64,000 nucleotides of DNA from Hyaloperonospora brassicae (Eukaryota > Oomycota > Peronosporomycetes > Peronosporales > Peronosporaceae): the NCBI GenBank assembly GCA_947650285.1, contig CANTFL010000106.1, positions 310,001 to 374,000 of the forward strand, in the 5' to 3' direction. Below are positions 41,339 through 51,772 of this stretch, piece after piece. A model generated the notes under the pieces. The model ran no database searches. It saw nothing but the letters and a program-made list of their open reading frames with translations, and was not told the DNA's origin. Numbering within the stretch: the stretch's first letter is position 1; each line of letters opens with the position of its first letter. Both the position numbers and the translations under genes were made by a program.

Positions 41339-42392
41339 ATGCTCGGCTTCCAGTACGTCGTCGCCAAGTCGCGCGAGCTCTCGTCGGCGCTCGACCGCGA
41401 GCTCTCCGCCGTCAGCAGCCGCGCCGTTCCCTTCCGCAGCGTCCCCAGCAGCGCCTCTGTCGAAACAGCGGCGTCGAACGGCGCAGGGGCGGCGACAGAC
41501 GCTCCCGCAGCGTCCCCTGTGCTCGACCGTCAAGAAGGCCACGCGTTTCTGGCGGTGCACCACCAGCGACACGCACAGGCCGTGCGGAACCACCAGCAGC
41601 TGCTAAAACAGTACGTTGTGTACCCATGGGCTGGAGGGTGACCCTGTACGCTGCAGTGGGTGTCGAGATACTGACGTTATTCCCCGTGGGTGCGGGTTGG
41701 GGGGGTGACTTGTATTCCACGATAGGGGGCACGCACTCGACGCGGCCTTGAGCGCTGCTCGCCTGAAGCTCGAGACTGAAGCACAGAGTGAACAGTACGT
41801 GACGCAGCACTTTCATCTCGTGTCGAACGTGCGGCAGCAGCTCGCGCAAGTCCGGACGCTGGTGCTCCACGTGGTCGAAGAGGCCGACCACGTCGAGGGT
41901 TTGCTCCTGGAGCGCTGTGAAGAGCGCGCAGCGCTGCAGAACGCAGAGGTTGCAGCGACGCAGCAGCAGGAGCTCGAGCGCTTTGAGCTGAGCATTGCCG
42001 AAGAGTCCGAAGGTCGTCGACGGGAGTTGCGCGAGAAGAGGCGCGAGAAGTTGGCGAGTGCGTTTGCGAGCGATCTCAGGAGGTATCAGACGCTCGGGGA
42101 TCGCCTCGAAGATGCCGGCGGTACGAAAGGAAGGATGGTGGTGACAGAGGAGGACGGGGGAGTGACGCTGGACGAAGTGGATTTGGTCGTTGCGGCCTAT
42201 GCGGCGCAGTTGGACGCGTTCTACGACTCGGGATCGGAACGAGACGAGGAAGAAGGTGTGGACGCGAAGCCTCGGACATCTCTGGCGTCGGAAGTGCGGG
42301 GAAAAGAAGGAGCAACGAGTGACGAGACGACCGCCGTGGTCCAAGAGGTGGCTGCGGCAGGAACAGGTGATGCATCGATGGTGCGTCAGTAG
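41339..42392 (+). CDS. Dysbindin-like BLOC-1 subunit
   Basis: Exons 41339-41610 and 41726-42392 join to 312 aa; the intron (GTACGT...GATAG, 115 bp, phase 2) is required because the first frame stops at 41639. The protein is a long helical coiled coil: a heptad-rich segment with HFHLVSNVRQQL, an acidic LLLERCEERAAL block, then QQQELERFELSI and a basic RREKLASAFASDL segment followed by an acidic tail. This order and spacing resemble the dysbindin core (LCGQCELER, QQLENYKK, KFFEEAFQQDM). Dysbindin is a subunit of BLOC-1, which acts in endosome-to-lysosome-related-organelle trafficking. The match is by eye and coiled coils mislead easily, so the family call is moderate; the gene itself is well supported. 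Confidence 0.62.
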
Positions 42393-43629
42393 ACTAAGCA
42401 AGTGATGAGACGGCGAAGGCGGCAGAAGCCATTGAACAGAGGACAGGTCTGAAGACGGAGGAGATGGTACAGCGATAAATGCAGGAGCAGCCGAGCGCGG
42501 GTTGACGTGACACGGACGAGCACGACGTGTCAAGTGCGCTGGCCAGCCGATATTTATGAACAAACAACACAACGTGGCGCGTGAAATGAGGACGCCCATG
42601 CCCAATAAATGGAGGAAGAGACTCGAGCAAGCAGCGCTGGTGTCCGTCTTCGGTGGAAAGTGAGGACGGATGTCCCCAACGAGCGCTCTGCCGTACGCGT
42701 CACTTGCCTCTCACTCGTTTCGAGACGGTCAGGAGTCGCAACAGCAACGACAAGAATCGTGCAGCAGTAGCCATTACTCGGAGTCAACTGGAGCACACAC
42801 AGGAAGAGGGTATTGCGACGGAGAGTACCAGTCCATTGATACAGTTACCTGCACAAGCAGCAGAGACATCTCGAGAGCGCTGCAACCAAAAGCATGACAG
42901 ACACATCGTAGCTGTCGTTCCAACTGAGACCCGTCGTGTCCCTTTGAGCTTCCCAGTCAATATGTTTGTGGCCTCCAGATCCCATACCAACACCTTCGCC
43001 AGGTTTCACGTACCTCTACACATATCGGATACCGACCGCGCAGGGCAAACGTCCACAGGTCAGTGCACCACAAACCTCTAGCAACGTCACTTTCTAACTG
43101 CACCATGAGCTGCCGTGTGTCCGACTTGTTCGACGCTATCGGCCGTCTTGACGAGAGGTTCACTAGTGACTGACCAACAACGTGCAGCTTGCAGAGTAAG
43201 GCCGCGTAGGGCAGGTCCCAGCTTTCCCGTAATCAGTCGGCCCCCCGCACACCCACGTGTAGCCTCGAGCCTCTACAGTCATCGACAATGCCGCTGTTGC
43301 ACACGCGCATTACCGCCACACAGCTGGCAGCGAACGCTTCTCGTCCACATGACGTCCCCATCAAGTGGCGCCGAGACCCAGTCCACGCACCAGATGGAGC
43401 ACATCCCTTGACCTGTTTACCTGATCGGCGCTCGCAAACGTCGTCGCTGCTCCTGCTGCTGCTGCACTCGAGAGCATCAGCCGACTCAAAGAGCTCCCCA
43501 CCTTTCCCAAAAGCCCCATACCTTTTCGAAAAGCTCCATACCTTTCTCGAAAGCGAGCGGTCTACATGCCCGTGCCCGGTCTTCGCCGCCCCTGTCGCCC
43601 ATTGCATTGCACTCCCGCCGTCTTTGCGC
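42393..43629. other. Intergenic region upstream of cyclase-like paralog 2
   Basis: No gene is supported. The frame of paralog 2 stays open upstream to 43288, but the composition there is unlike the family. Near 43496-43556 an imperfect repeat of CCATACCTTT(T/C)(T/C)CGAAA occurs two to three times. Confidence 0.5.
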
Positions 43630-45390
43630 ATGGCGGACCTGACGTACACTGTCTTGGGCCTCGCGTCGCTCGTGCTGTCCAACCTCTCGACCGCGCTCGT
43701 GACGGTCAAACTGTACCGCGCGTGGGACTACCGCGTCTCGTGCGTCCGCTGGCTGTTCCTCACGTTCTTCGCGTACCTGTGGCTCTCCACTGTCGCGCGT
43801 GGCGGCGTCTACGTCTGGACGCTTGTCCCCCTGCTGTCGCGTCCCGACGTGGCGGCCGCCCCGCTTCCGTCCTCGGCGCTCGACGCCACGTCGGACATGC
43901 GCGCGCCCCGACCGGCGCTGCCCACGCTCGTCCTGAGCCTCTGCGACGTGCTGCACTTTGCCGCGGCGCTCTGGGCGCTGCCGCTCACCTACGAGCTGTC
44001 CAAGATCGCGGCCAAGTCCATGGACCGCGGCACGAGCAAAGAACAGGCCAAGATCCGCATGTACCTCGTCGTCGGCCACGCGGCGATCGCAGCCTTTGCG
44101 GCTGCCGAAGCCGTCCTGAGCGTCCTCGGCGGCGGCTACTCGCGCCGCACGTACCGCCTCGCGCTCGGCGTGTACGCGCTACAGCTCGCGACGCTCGTGT
44201 ACATGGGCGTCGCGCTCTTCGCGCTCAAGCGCCGCGGCCGCGACGTCGAGTCCATCAACGGCCGCTTCGAGGCGTCGCCCGTGTACCAGCGGCTCCAGCG
44301 CATGCTCTGCGCCTACGCGCTCTGCGCGCTGCAGTACGAGTGCGCGTCGCTCGTCATGGCCGTCACGACAGACGCGCGTCGGTCCGCCTGGACACTGCAC
44401 TACCTCGAGCTGAGCCACGTGCTGTACAACGCCACGGGCTGCGCGCTCGCGCTCGCCACGGGCTGCAGTCTGCCGTGCACGCTGCGCGTCTGCGGCTGCT
44501 GCTGCCCCGACGAGCTGCTCGTGCAGCTCGTGGTCGAGGCCAACCGGCCGCACGTGCGCGGCGCGCACAAGCGCAGCAAAGTCGTGGCCGCGCCCGTGTG
44601 TAACCCCGTGTTTGTCGTCACGGACATTGAGTCGTCCAGCGCCTTGTGGGCCATTGGCGACGCCAAAGTCATGCAGCGCGCGATCCAAGTGCACGACGAC
44701 ACGCTGCGGGCGCTGCTGGCGCTGTACCGCGGCTACGAGATCACGACGGCCGGCGACTCGTTCCAGTTGGCGTTCCACACGATCCGCGAGGCCGTGGCCT
44801 ACTGCCTCGACGTGCAGCTCCAGTTGCTCGCTGCGCCGTGGCCCAAGGACCTCCACGGCCTCGTGGCCGCGACCAAGAAACTCCGCGTCGGCCACCGCGT
44901 CGTCTTCCGCGGACTGCGCGTGCGCATGGGCGTCCACGACGCCATGGGGTCGGACGGCCACCTCCACCAGAGTCCGCACGCTGTGACCGGGAAGACGGTC
45001 TACACGGGCGCAGCCGAAGTGCTCGCGGCCGAAGTGAGCGACGTGGGCGCCGGCGGGCAGATCGTCATCACGCGGCGCATTGCCGAGTGGCTCATGGCCA
45101 ACAGAGACGCACTGCCGCGCGACTTTCGCGTCACGTACTTGTGCGACTATTTGGTGCCGCACGTCAACATGCACGTGGCCGTGTACGAAGTGCTGCCGGA
45201 CGCCCTGTCGCAGCGCCAGCGGATCTTTGCCAAGGACCAGCACAAGCGCATCCCGCAGGGGGCGACCGACCGGTCCACGTCGGGCTCGAGCGGCCGCCAA
45301 AGCAGCTTAGGAACGCCCATCGGGTCGCCCACGTCGTGGTTCTTCCCGCCCGACACGCCCGAACGAGGACCGCGTGCGGTCCGACAGTAG
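43630..45390 (+). CDS. 7TM protein with C-terminal class III cyclase-like domain (paralog 2)
   Basis: 586 aa, intronless. I set the start at 43630 (MADLTYTVLG) because it aligns with the starts of the other paralogs. Seven helices occupy about 1-290, with KSMDRG after helix 3 and DVESINGRFEASPVYQRL before helix 6. The cyclase domain begins NPVFVVTDIESS. D332 and D376 (TAGDSF) are the metal ligands. The Lys position is Thr (EITTAGD), the purine Asp is Val (TVYTG), the transition-state Asn is Val and the Arg is Glu (EVLAAEV). The C-terminal tail is Ser/Pro-rich. Third codon positions are almost entirely G or C, much more so than in paralog 1. The intron present in paralogs 1 and 4 is absent. 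Confidence 0.88.
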   Translation: MADLTYTVLGLASLVLSNLSTALVTVKLYRAWDYRVSCVRWLFLTFFAYLWLSTVARGGVYVWTLVPLLSRPDVAAAPLPSSALDATSDMRAPRPALPTLVLSLCDVLHFAAALWALPLTYELSKIAAKSMDRGTSKEQAKIRMYLVVGHAAIAAFAAAEAVLSVLGGGYSRRTYRLALGVYALQLATLVYMGVALFALKRRGRDVESINGRFEASPVYQRLQRMLCAYALCALQYECASLVMAVTTDARRSAWTLHYLELSHVLYNATGCALALATGCSLPCTLRVCGCCCPDELLVQLVVEANRPHVRGAHKRSKVVAAPVCNPVFVVTDIESSSALWAIGDAKVMQRAIQVHDDTLRALLALYRGYEITTAGDSFQLAFHTIREAVAYCLDVQLQLLAAPWPKDLHGLVAATKKLRVGHRVVFRGLRVRMGVHDAMGSDGHLHQSPHAVTGKTVYTGAAEVLAAEVSDVGAGGQIVITRRIAEWLMANRDALPRDFRVTYLCDYLVPHVNMHVAVYEVLPDALSQRQRIFAKDQHKRIPQGATDRSTSGSSGRQSSLGTPIGSPTSWFFPPDTPERGPRAVRQ

Positions 45391-45617
45391 AGAGTCATAG
45401 ATAGTCGACGAGGGACGCACGGGAAGGGCCCACGTCGAAGACGCGTAGACGCAGTAGAGCACTAACTTTATCGACGCGTAGACGGTCGCAGCGTCTGCAT
45501 TTAATAATACTTCATCGTTCGGTCTCTGGTAGATCGATAGACCGACAGACAACACTAAGGGTCTTCTCGTGCATCGCACGCGGCACTTTGCTCGCCACTT
45601 CCTTCTTCATTGAGGGC

Positions 45618-46796
45618 TCAGCAGTAGACGCCCGGCTTCCGCTTGAGCTCGTCGCGCAGGCCGAGCGAGAAACAGCCGTGTTCGACCAGCTGGTGCGGCG
45701 GCACAAACGAAGCCGAGAGGTGCGTGACAGCGTCCGTCGCGTCCGCACGTCCGTCGTCGTCTTCGTTCACGCTGCGTCGTGGCCGACAGCGGCCCACGTT
45801 GGCCCGCGGCCGTCCCTTGCTCGCTCGTCGCTGTGTCCTACATGCATTGCCACCAGCAGCAGTAGCGCCGCTGTCAAACTCCATCTTAAATATATCCTCT
45901 CCCTCGTCTTCCGAGTGGGTCCATACGTCCACGTCTTCGTCCTCCGTGTCGTCGCACTCTTCGGCAATGCCGTGCGGCCGTCTCGACCGACGACAGCTGC
46001 GCACTTGGCGCTCGTCCCGCTCGAGCGGCCACCCGCTCTGTCCGAGCATTGCAAGCGGTTCTTCCCACGACAGCAGCTGCACCGCAGACGTCTGCGAGTC
46101 GGCTGCCGGGTCCGCATAGTCCGTCCGACTGCAACGCCGTTGCTGCCCCTGCAAACACTTTCCCGCTGCTCGGTCCACTTCGTTCGCTGCCGGCGACGCA
46201 ACGACCGGCAAAGCCGTCACCAACGCCCGTGTCGGGATCTTGATCGGCGCCGACTGTCCCGACGGCCCCATTGCGCCATAGTCACTTCGGTTGGCCACTC
46301 TCCGCGCGCGGAACAAGTGCGACCGCAGCCCAAACACGTACTTGGACGTCCTGTCGTCCCCGGGCGAGCCGCCGCGCCGGCTCTTCGACGACGACCGCGA
46401 GCGGTTCGGTCGACTCGACGTCGAGACCGACCGGCCGCGCGTGCTGCTCGCGTGGGTACTGTTGCTATTGCTACTGCTATTGTCGTCGGGTCCAGTACCA
46501 GTCCACCGTCGACTCGTTGCCACCACAAGCTCCGAGCGTCCAGAACCAGTCAATTGGGTGGCTGTCGTGCGTCGACACGTCTCGCGCCGCACGACCGGCG
46601 GCGTCGGCGCACCGGACGTCGTCACGTCGGGCGTCACGATGTTGAGCGCCCGCAGGTAATTCGCGCGCCAGTTCTTGTTCTTGTTGGCACAGAGCGCCAG
46701 GCGGTGGCTATTGCTGCTATTGCTATTGCTGGTCATTGGCGTCGAAGGAGGCGCAAGTGCCGCGACAGAAGGCGGTCGCTGGCAGGTCATCGTCAT
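45618..46796 (-). CDS. Conserved-looking protein of unknown function (392 aa)
   Basis: I do not recognise the family. The N-terminus is Ser/Asn-rich. A basic, low-complexity Arg/Ser region follows (SRSSSKSRRGG). A short ordered block YVFGLRSHLFRARR comes next, then an acidic stretch with ECDDTEDEDVDVW. The compact C-terminus reads SASFVPPHQLVEHGCFSLG, followed by a basic end. The C-terminal block looks like a short conserved interaction motif. The ATG at 46796 (MTMTC) was preferred over 46907 because the upstream residues look non-coding; a later Met is also possible. A long antisense frame exists but has no protein-like features. Confidence 0.68.
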   Translation of the reverse strand: MTMTCQRPPSVAALAPPSTPMTSNSNSSNSHRLALCANKNKNWRANYLRALNIVTPDVTTSGAPTPPVVRRETCRRTTATQLTGSGRSELVVATSRRWTGTGPDDNSSSNSNSTHASSTRGRSVSTSSRPNRSRSSSKSRRGGSPGDDRTSKYVFGLRSHLFRARRVANRSDYGAMGPSGQSAPIKIPTRALVTALPVVASPAANEVDRAAGKCLQGQQRRCSRTDYADPAADSQTSAVQLLSWEEPLAMLGQSGWPLERDERQVRSCRRSRRPHGIAEECDDTEDEDVDVWTHSEDEGEDIFKMEFDSGATAAGGNACRTQRRASKGRPRANVGRCRPRRSVNEDDDGRADATDAVTHLSASFVPPHQLVEHGCFSLGLRDELKRKPGVYC

Positions 46797-49767
46797 GCGG
46801 AGGTACTCTCCCAACAAACCCCACGCAACTACTGCACTCGCTCTCGCTCTCTTGTGCACGACGTCGCGCTCTTTGCAGCCCAATCCAGTGCGCGTCGGCC
46901 TTGTCACTGATCCTCGAGGTCCGCGTGTCTCGTCTACCCGACAACGTGTCGCGTGCTCTGCGTTCGAAGAAACGACTGGTCACTAACGTCTCGCGAGTCT
47001 TTTTCGCAAGAGGCGACGAGAGACTGTTGCAGCAGCAGCGCCACTAGCAGTAGCAGTAGTGTCGGTCTACACTCGATCCAGTGCACTGTGATGCAATGTC
47101 GAGACGCGAGACGGCGTGGGAAAGCGAGTGCGCGTTCGTTCGTTCGTTCGTTCAGACCGACCAACCGACAACTGCCGGACCGACGACGGGTGGAATCGGA
47201 GAAAAGATCAGGCGATGGACCAAACAGAACGCGTCGGTTGGGACCTGTGGGCCATCAATCGAATCCCAAAGTGCGAGACGCCGACTCGAAAGGCCTACGC
47301 CTGCCAAGAAAAACAAGCGGCTCGTGGGAAAAAAAAGGGGTCCGCCGTACGACTGTCGTCGTGGGCTATTGCAAATGTATTGCGCTTTTTCTAACGGTCC
47401 TGAGAACTCGCCGCTCGACTTCAAACACAGCAGCCGGTCGGGCGGTTGGTCGGGCGGGCGGGCGGTGGGTCGGGCCGTCACTGAGACAAACGAGACCGAT
47501 CGCTGTCGTAGCGACATGTGAGACGTCGCGCATGGGATTCGCTCTGTTCTTTAGTCGCAGTAGTAGTGGTGGGCTTCGTAGTGGTTGGGTTATTAGTGGT
47601 GGGATGACTATTAGTGGTGGTCGGCGAACGTGCGTAGGTGGGTCTCTTGTTACGGCCACTTGCCATCGAGTCGTCCATGTGCTCACGACGGCCAGGACGG
47701 CCACTGCCTCCAATGTTCTCGAACACTCACTTTCCAGGCCATCTGCCATCAAATGTTGCTCTGTCTTGGAGGAAGCAGTAGTGGTAAAAAGGAGGCGCCA
47801 GTGGCGACATATCGTCCGAGAATTCGCGAACGAGCACAAGCAAACAGATGACCGGCTGCGGCACACCGCCGTCGAGATGGTGAGCGAAACGAAGTGCGGC
47901 TCTGTCCTATCGTTGCGTCTGGCCATGGGTCTTGATGACGTGTCAGGTTTACGGCATCGACCGCTCCGGCCAGTCACGCTGTGCCTCATTTGCCTTTTGC
48001 CGATAGAGCTTCGTGGCCTTTTCGTAGAGTGGAAGAACAGAGAACTAACTCTACGGGTCGTAGCGAACATGTCTGGCAAAAAGTCAGCAGTCTGCGTTGT
48101 TTCCTCAGGTAGAGAGAGGGTCCAGTCGACTACGGTATCCGCCCGTATGCAGCGGCGATGCGTGTTGCATTGAGGCACTGGTTCACTACTGGCTTCTAAC
48201 GGATTGATGGCGCTGGTCGGTGACGTTCCAATATCATTTTACAGTATGACAAGACACAGCTTAGTCCTCGCACGGTCGGCCACAGCTGCCCGACCACCAC
48301 GAGAACATCAGGACATCGATGTAGCCGAGAAGCGAGACACGTGCAAAGCAAAGACCAGCAGTGTAGTGTGTAGTCTACGAGACCGTCGCATAATGCGCGA
48401 GACCTACTGACCTACTGACCTACTGACCGACTGCACGGAAGTCGCACTACCGTACCGTCGTGTGGCCTCATTTGCAGCAAACTGACGTGCGAGAGCGGTA
48501 GACGTGCCCCACTGCTGCACGTCTGTTTAGCTGCTCGAGCTGCATGCACAGAGCTGCTGCATGTGGCACGCCAGTCAGTCCCTTGTCCTGCGAGACGGTC
48601 CACTACACGTGCTGCCGTTTACAACATGCACCAGCACGTGCAGTGGCTATAGAGATCACATGTCTCCACCCACTTCGCAACACGGTGTCCTACATTCAAC
48701 AATCGCAGTAGTCGGCGACACTGCTTCGCGACAGGACTGTGGACGCTCGAGCGACAATCGGCTCGCGCAAGTGCTCTTTGCACCACGCGAAAGAAGCGTT
48801 CGGACCCACGTGACAATCAACTCGGCCGACTCACAGTAGTTGGGAGACCGCACGTGTGTGTACACGTCACTGTCTCTCGAGGAAGTTTCGACCCGGTTCG
48901 GACAAAACCTGCTGCTCCACCTCGAAAGTCAAGTCGATGTCAAGCGACTGAGCAGAATGAGGGGACAGAGCTCAACGACACGTCGTCGCAGAGGCGGCGG
49001 TCTATAAGCCACTAAGGTGAACCTAAAGAGACGCGACGGAAGACGCGATGGAAGCAGCATACAGCACGACGAGCCGTTCGTGCGCAGACATTAGTAGCAC
49101 CCGCAGCAGTCTCTGGCTCTCTTGACAACCAACGAACGACATAGTTCGCTCCCCACTTGACAACCCATATGTCGGCCATCCGTCGCGTAGGTCGAGGCGC
49201 TGCCCGGTCCTCTTTTGTGGAAAACCCCCCACACGAGCCCCCACGTCCACTGCATACGCATCTGCACAAGTGCGTTCGTGTGTCTCTGTCCTCTGTGTCT
49301 CGTGGCCGATGAAGTGTGTGTGCGTGTGTGTACAACGCCACGACGTGTCGCGTGTCGACGTTGCAAGTGTCGCGGCTCGGCATTCTCCCGCTCTTTTCCG
49401 CCGCGGATGTCGCCCACTCGCGCGGCGCAATCACATGCAAACGCGACACGACAGTCCGCACGAAGAGAGTCCCCACCCCACCCGTTGTCACTCACTCACG
49501 CAGTCACTCGCTCACGCAGTCACTCTGTCAATCGGTCGAGCACTCAGTCAGTTAGTCGGTCGCCGTCACTCGGAATGGACCGTTGAGTTGACGACGGACG
49601 GACGGACGGACTACGGACGACAGACAGACCGACAGACCGACAGACGGACTGAACCGATTTGCCGGCCGACAGCGCATAGAAAAAGCCACACAACCAGCGG
49701 CTCACCCGCTCCGTCGCCGGCACCACAATCGCCACCAGCTCTTCTTCCTCCACCGCTCGCGCCGCTT

Positions 49768-49773
<6 letters not shown>
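46797..49773. other. 3-kb interval without supported genes
   Basis: Long open frames on both strands (for example 46953-48173 plus and 47366-48178 minus) arise from high GC and simple repeats. An imperfect TAGTGGTGG-type repeat lies at about 47560-47622 and a CTGACCTA repeat at 48404-48430. GACG and GACA tetranucleotides crowd 49588-49650. Confidence 0.5.

Positions 49774-49830
<57 letters not shown>
49774..49830. repeat. TC dinucleotide microsatellite before paralog 3
   Basis: About 28 TC units without interruption, ending 43 bp before the ATG at 49874, so it probably lies in the 5' untranslated region or core promoter. Confidence 0.95.
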
Positions 49831-49832
<2 letters not shown>

Positions 49833-49873
49833 TCCAGCGCCGCCAGCGCCGCCGACGGGGCCCCACGCCCACT

Positions 49874-51772
49874 ATGCTGTGGACAGCCCTCGCCGTCGTG
49901 AGTATGGCGCTCTCGAGCCTCGCCACGGGCCTCACGATGGTCCGTCTGCGCCGCAGTTGGGACCTGCACGTGTCGAGCGTCCGGTGGCTCTTTTTCTACC
50001 TCTTTGCGTCGCTGTGGCTCTGGAGCACCACGCGCGTGCTGTACCTGCTATGGGTGAGCGTCGACCCCATTGAGACGTCCATGTCGGACCACGCGTCGTC
50101 GGCGTCGACGGCCGACGAGGTCGTGTACGACCGCTACAGCCGCATGGGCATTTACACGGTCCTGCAGCTCGAAGAGACGCGCGACGCGCTCGCGACGGCG
50201 CTGCTGTGCGCGGGCGACGCGGCGCTCTTTGCCGTTGCGCTCTGGATGTTCCCGCTCACGTTTGAGCTCTCGAACATTGCGGCCAAGTCGATGGACCGCG
50301 GCGTCGAGAAGGAGAAGAAGCAGATCACGCGCTACGCGTGGACCGTGCACGGCCTCGTGCTCGTGTTTGCAGCTGTCGAAGCGGCGCTCGCGACGGCCTA
50401 CGGCGGCTACACGCGGTCGACGCAGTGGTGCCTCGTGAGCGTCTACTTGGTGCAGTTTGTCAGCTTTGTCTACATGGGGTGGCTCATCCTGCGGCTCAAG
50501 CTCGGCGGCCGCAAGTACGAGAACGTCCAGGGCCAGTTCGTCACGTCGCCCGTCTACCAGCGCCTCAAGCGCATCATGATCGTCTACGCGCTCTTTTCGC
50601 TGCAGTTTCAGATCGCGTCCGTCGTCATGTACGCGCTCACGGACTCGGCCGAGCAGCTGCTCGACTTGATCAGCGTCAGTCTCTTGCTCTACCACCTCTC
50701 GGGCATGGCGCTCGCGGTCACGACCATGTGCAGTCAGGCCTGCGTGCTCAACCTCTTTCGCCCGTGCTTGCCGGACCACATTGAAGCGCAGGTGCAGACG
50801 CGGTTCATGCAGGGCGGCGACCTCTTGTCCCCACGGGACACGCAGGTGCTCATTGAGTCGGCCGAGCCGCCGTTGGTGAACCCCGTGTTTGTGTTTACGG
50901 ACATTGAGTCGTCCAGTGCACTGTGGGCCATTGGCGACGGCCTCGTGATGCAACGCGCGACGGAGATCCACGACAATATCCTGCGGGCGTCGCTCATGAA
51001 GTACAGGGGCTACGAGATCACGACGGCCGGCGACGCCTTCCAACTCGCGTTCCACACGGTGCGCGAAGCGGTCGAGTACTGCCTCGACGTGCAGCTCCAG
51101 TTGCTCGTGGCGAATTGGCCCAAGGAGCTGCACGGATTACTGCCCGTGACGAGGAGACAGCGGCTCGGGCATCGCCTGATCTTTGGTGGGCTGCGCGTGC
51201 GCATGGGCATCCACGACGCCGTGGACGCCGACGGCGCTCTGATCCTCGACGTGCACGCCGTGACGGGCAAGATGATCTACACGGGCGCGTCGGAAGTCAT
51301 TGCGAACGAGATTGGCGACTTGGGCGACGGCGGCCAAATCCTCGTCACGAAGCGCGTGGCCGACTGGCTCGTCATGTACGAAGACCTGGTGGCCATTGCC
51401 TTTCTCGTTGACCGCGTCGGCGAGTACTCGATCCCGCAGATCAAGGCCAAGCTCGAGGTCTACCAGGTCCTACCAGAAGTGCTGAGCGGGCGCAAGAAGA
51501 TGTTTTCCTCGACGCTCAAGAAGCGCCGCGCAACCACAACGTCGTCCGTCTACTCGATCGCATCGAGCAATCGGTCGCGCCTGTCGAGCAATGGCGGTCC
51601 GATCCCAATGCCCGAGCAGCTCCGTCGAATGTCAAGACCGCAGGCGCTGGTCCCGCCGCCTGATCTGGTCGTGCCGCCGGTGCAAGGCGGCTTGAGTCGC
51701 TTTGGTCGAGTCCAGCGGTCGTTTCTGCGGCTCGAGCACGGCTCGTTTTACACGCGAGCGACCAGCATGTAG
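49874..51772 (+). CDS. 7TM protein with C-terminal class III cyclase-like domain (paralog 3)
   Basis: 632 aa, intronless. Helices lie at about 3-23, 38-62, 108-137, 157-177, 187-210, 234-255 and 262-287. KSMDRG follows helix 3, and KYENVQGQFVTSPVYQRL precedes helix 6. The cyclase domain begins NPVFVFTDIESS with D343 and D387 (TAGDAF) as metal ligands. The purine Lys is Thr, the purine Asp is Ile (MIYTG), the transition-state Asn is Val and the Arg is Glu (EVIANEI). The last 120 residues are Ser/Arg/Pro-rich and probably disordered. The start codon directly follows a TC microsatellite leader. An 84-bp stretch is almost identical to paralog 4. Confidence 0.9.
   Translation: MLWTALAVVSMALSSLATGLTMVRLRRSWDLHVSSVRWLFFYLFASLWLWSTTRVLYLLWVSVDPIETSMSDHASSASTADEVVYDRYSRMGIYTVLQLEETRDALATALLCAGDAALFAVALWMFPLTFELSNIAAKSMDRGVEKEKKQITRYAWTVHGLVLVFAAVEAALATAYGGYTRSTQWCLVSVYLVQFVSFVYMGWLILRLKLGGRKYENVQGQFVTSPVYQRLKRIMIVYALFSLQFQIASVVMYALTDSAEQLLDLISVSLLLYHLSGMALAVTTMCSQACVLNLFRPCLPDHIEAQVQTRFMQGGDLLSPRDTQVLIESAEPPLVNPVFVFTDIESSSALWAIGDGLVMQRATEIHDNILRASLMKYRGYEITTAGDAFQLAFHTVREAVEYCLDVQLQLLVANWPKELHGLLPVTRRQRLGHRLIFGGLRVRMGIHDAVDADGALILDVHAVTGKMIYTGASEVIANEIGDLGDGGQILVTKRVADWLVMYEDLVAIAFLVDRVGEYSIPQIKAKLEVYQVLPEVLSGRKKMFSSTLKKRRATTTSSVYSIASSNRSRLSSNGGPIPMPEQLRRMSRPQALVPPPDLVVPPVQGGLSRFGRVQRSFLRLEHGSFYTRATSM

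Noticed and set aside
43288..43629. Longer N-terminus for cyclase-like paralog 2
   Set aside because: The 114 extra residues are Ser/Pro/His-rich, precede the family start and have no counterpart in the other paralogs.
44179..45300. Long minus frame antisense to cyclase-like paralog 2
   Set aside because: Shadow of a strongly GC3-biased gene; rich in His, Arg and Val with no motif. Similar shadows lie opposite paralogs 3 and 4 (50048-51133 and 54670-55791).
45588..46910. 440-codon plus-strand open frame
   Set aside because: It is the antisense of the minus-strand gene at 45618-46796. Its Arg/Ser/Pro-rich composition reflects GC-rich codons of the other strand; no motif or start context supports it.
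47478..47726. Minus frame with a Thr/Pro/Asn-rich tail and a GTGAGT donor-like site just upstream
   Set aside because: The Thr/Pro run comes from an imperfect TAGTGGTGG repeat, and I found no acceptable upstream exon or acceptor that joins in frame.
46953..48173. 406-codon plus-strand open frame
   Set aside because: Composition is dominated by Arg, Ser and Thr from simple repeats, several overlapping minus frames are equally open, and no domain or ordered segment is visible.
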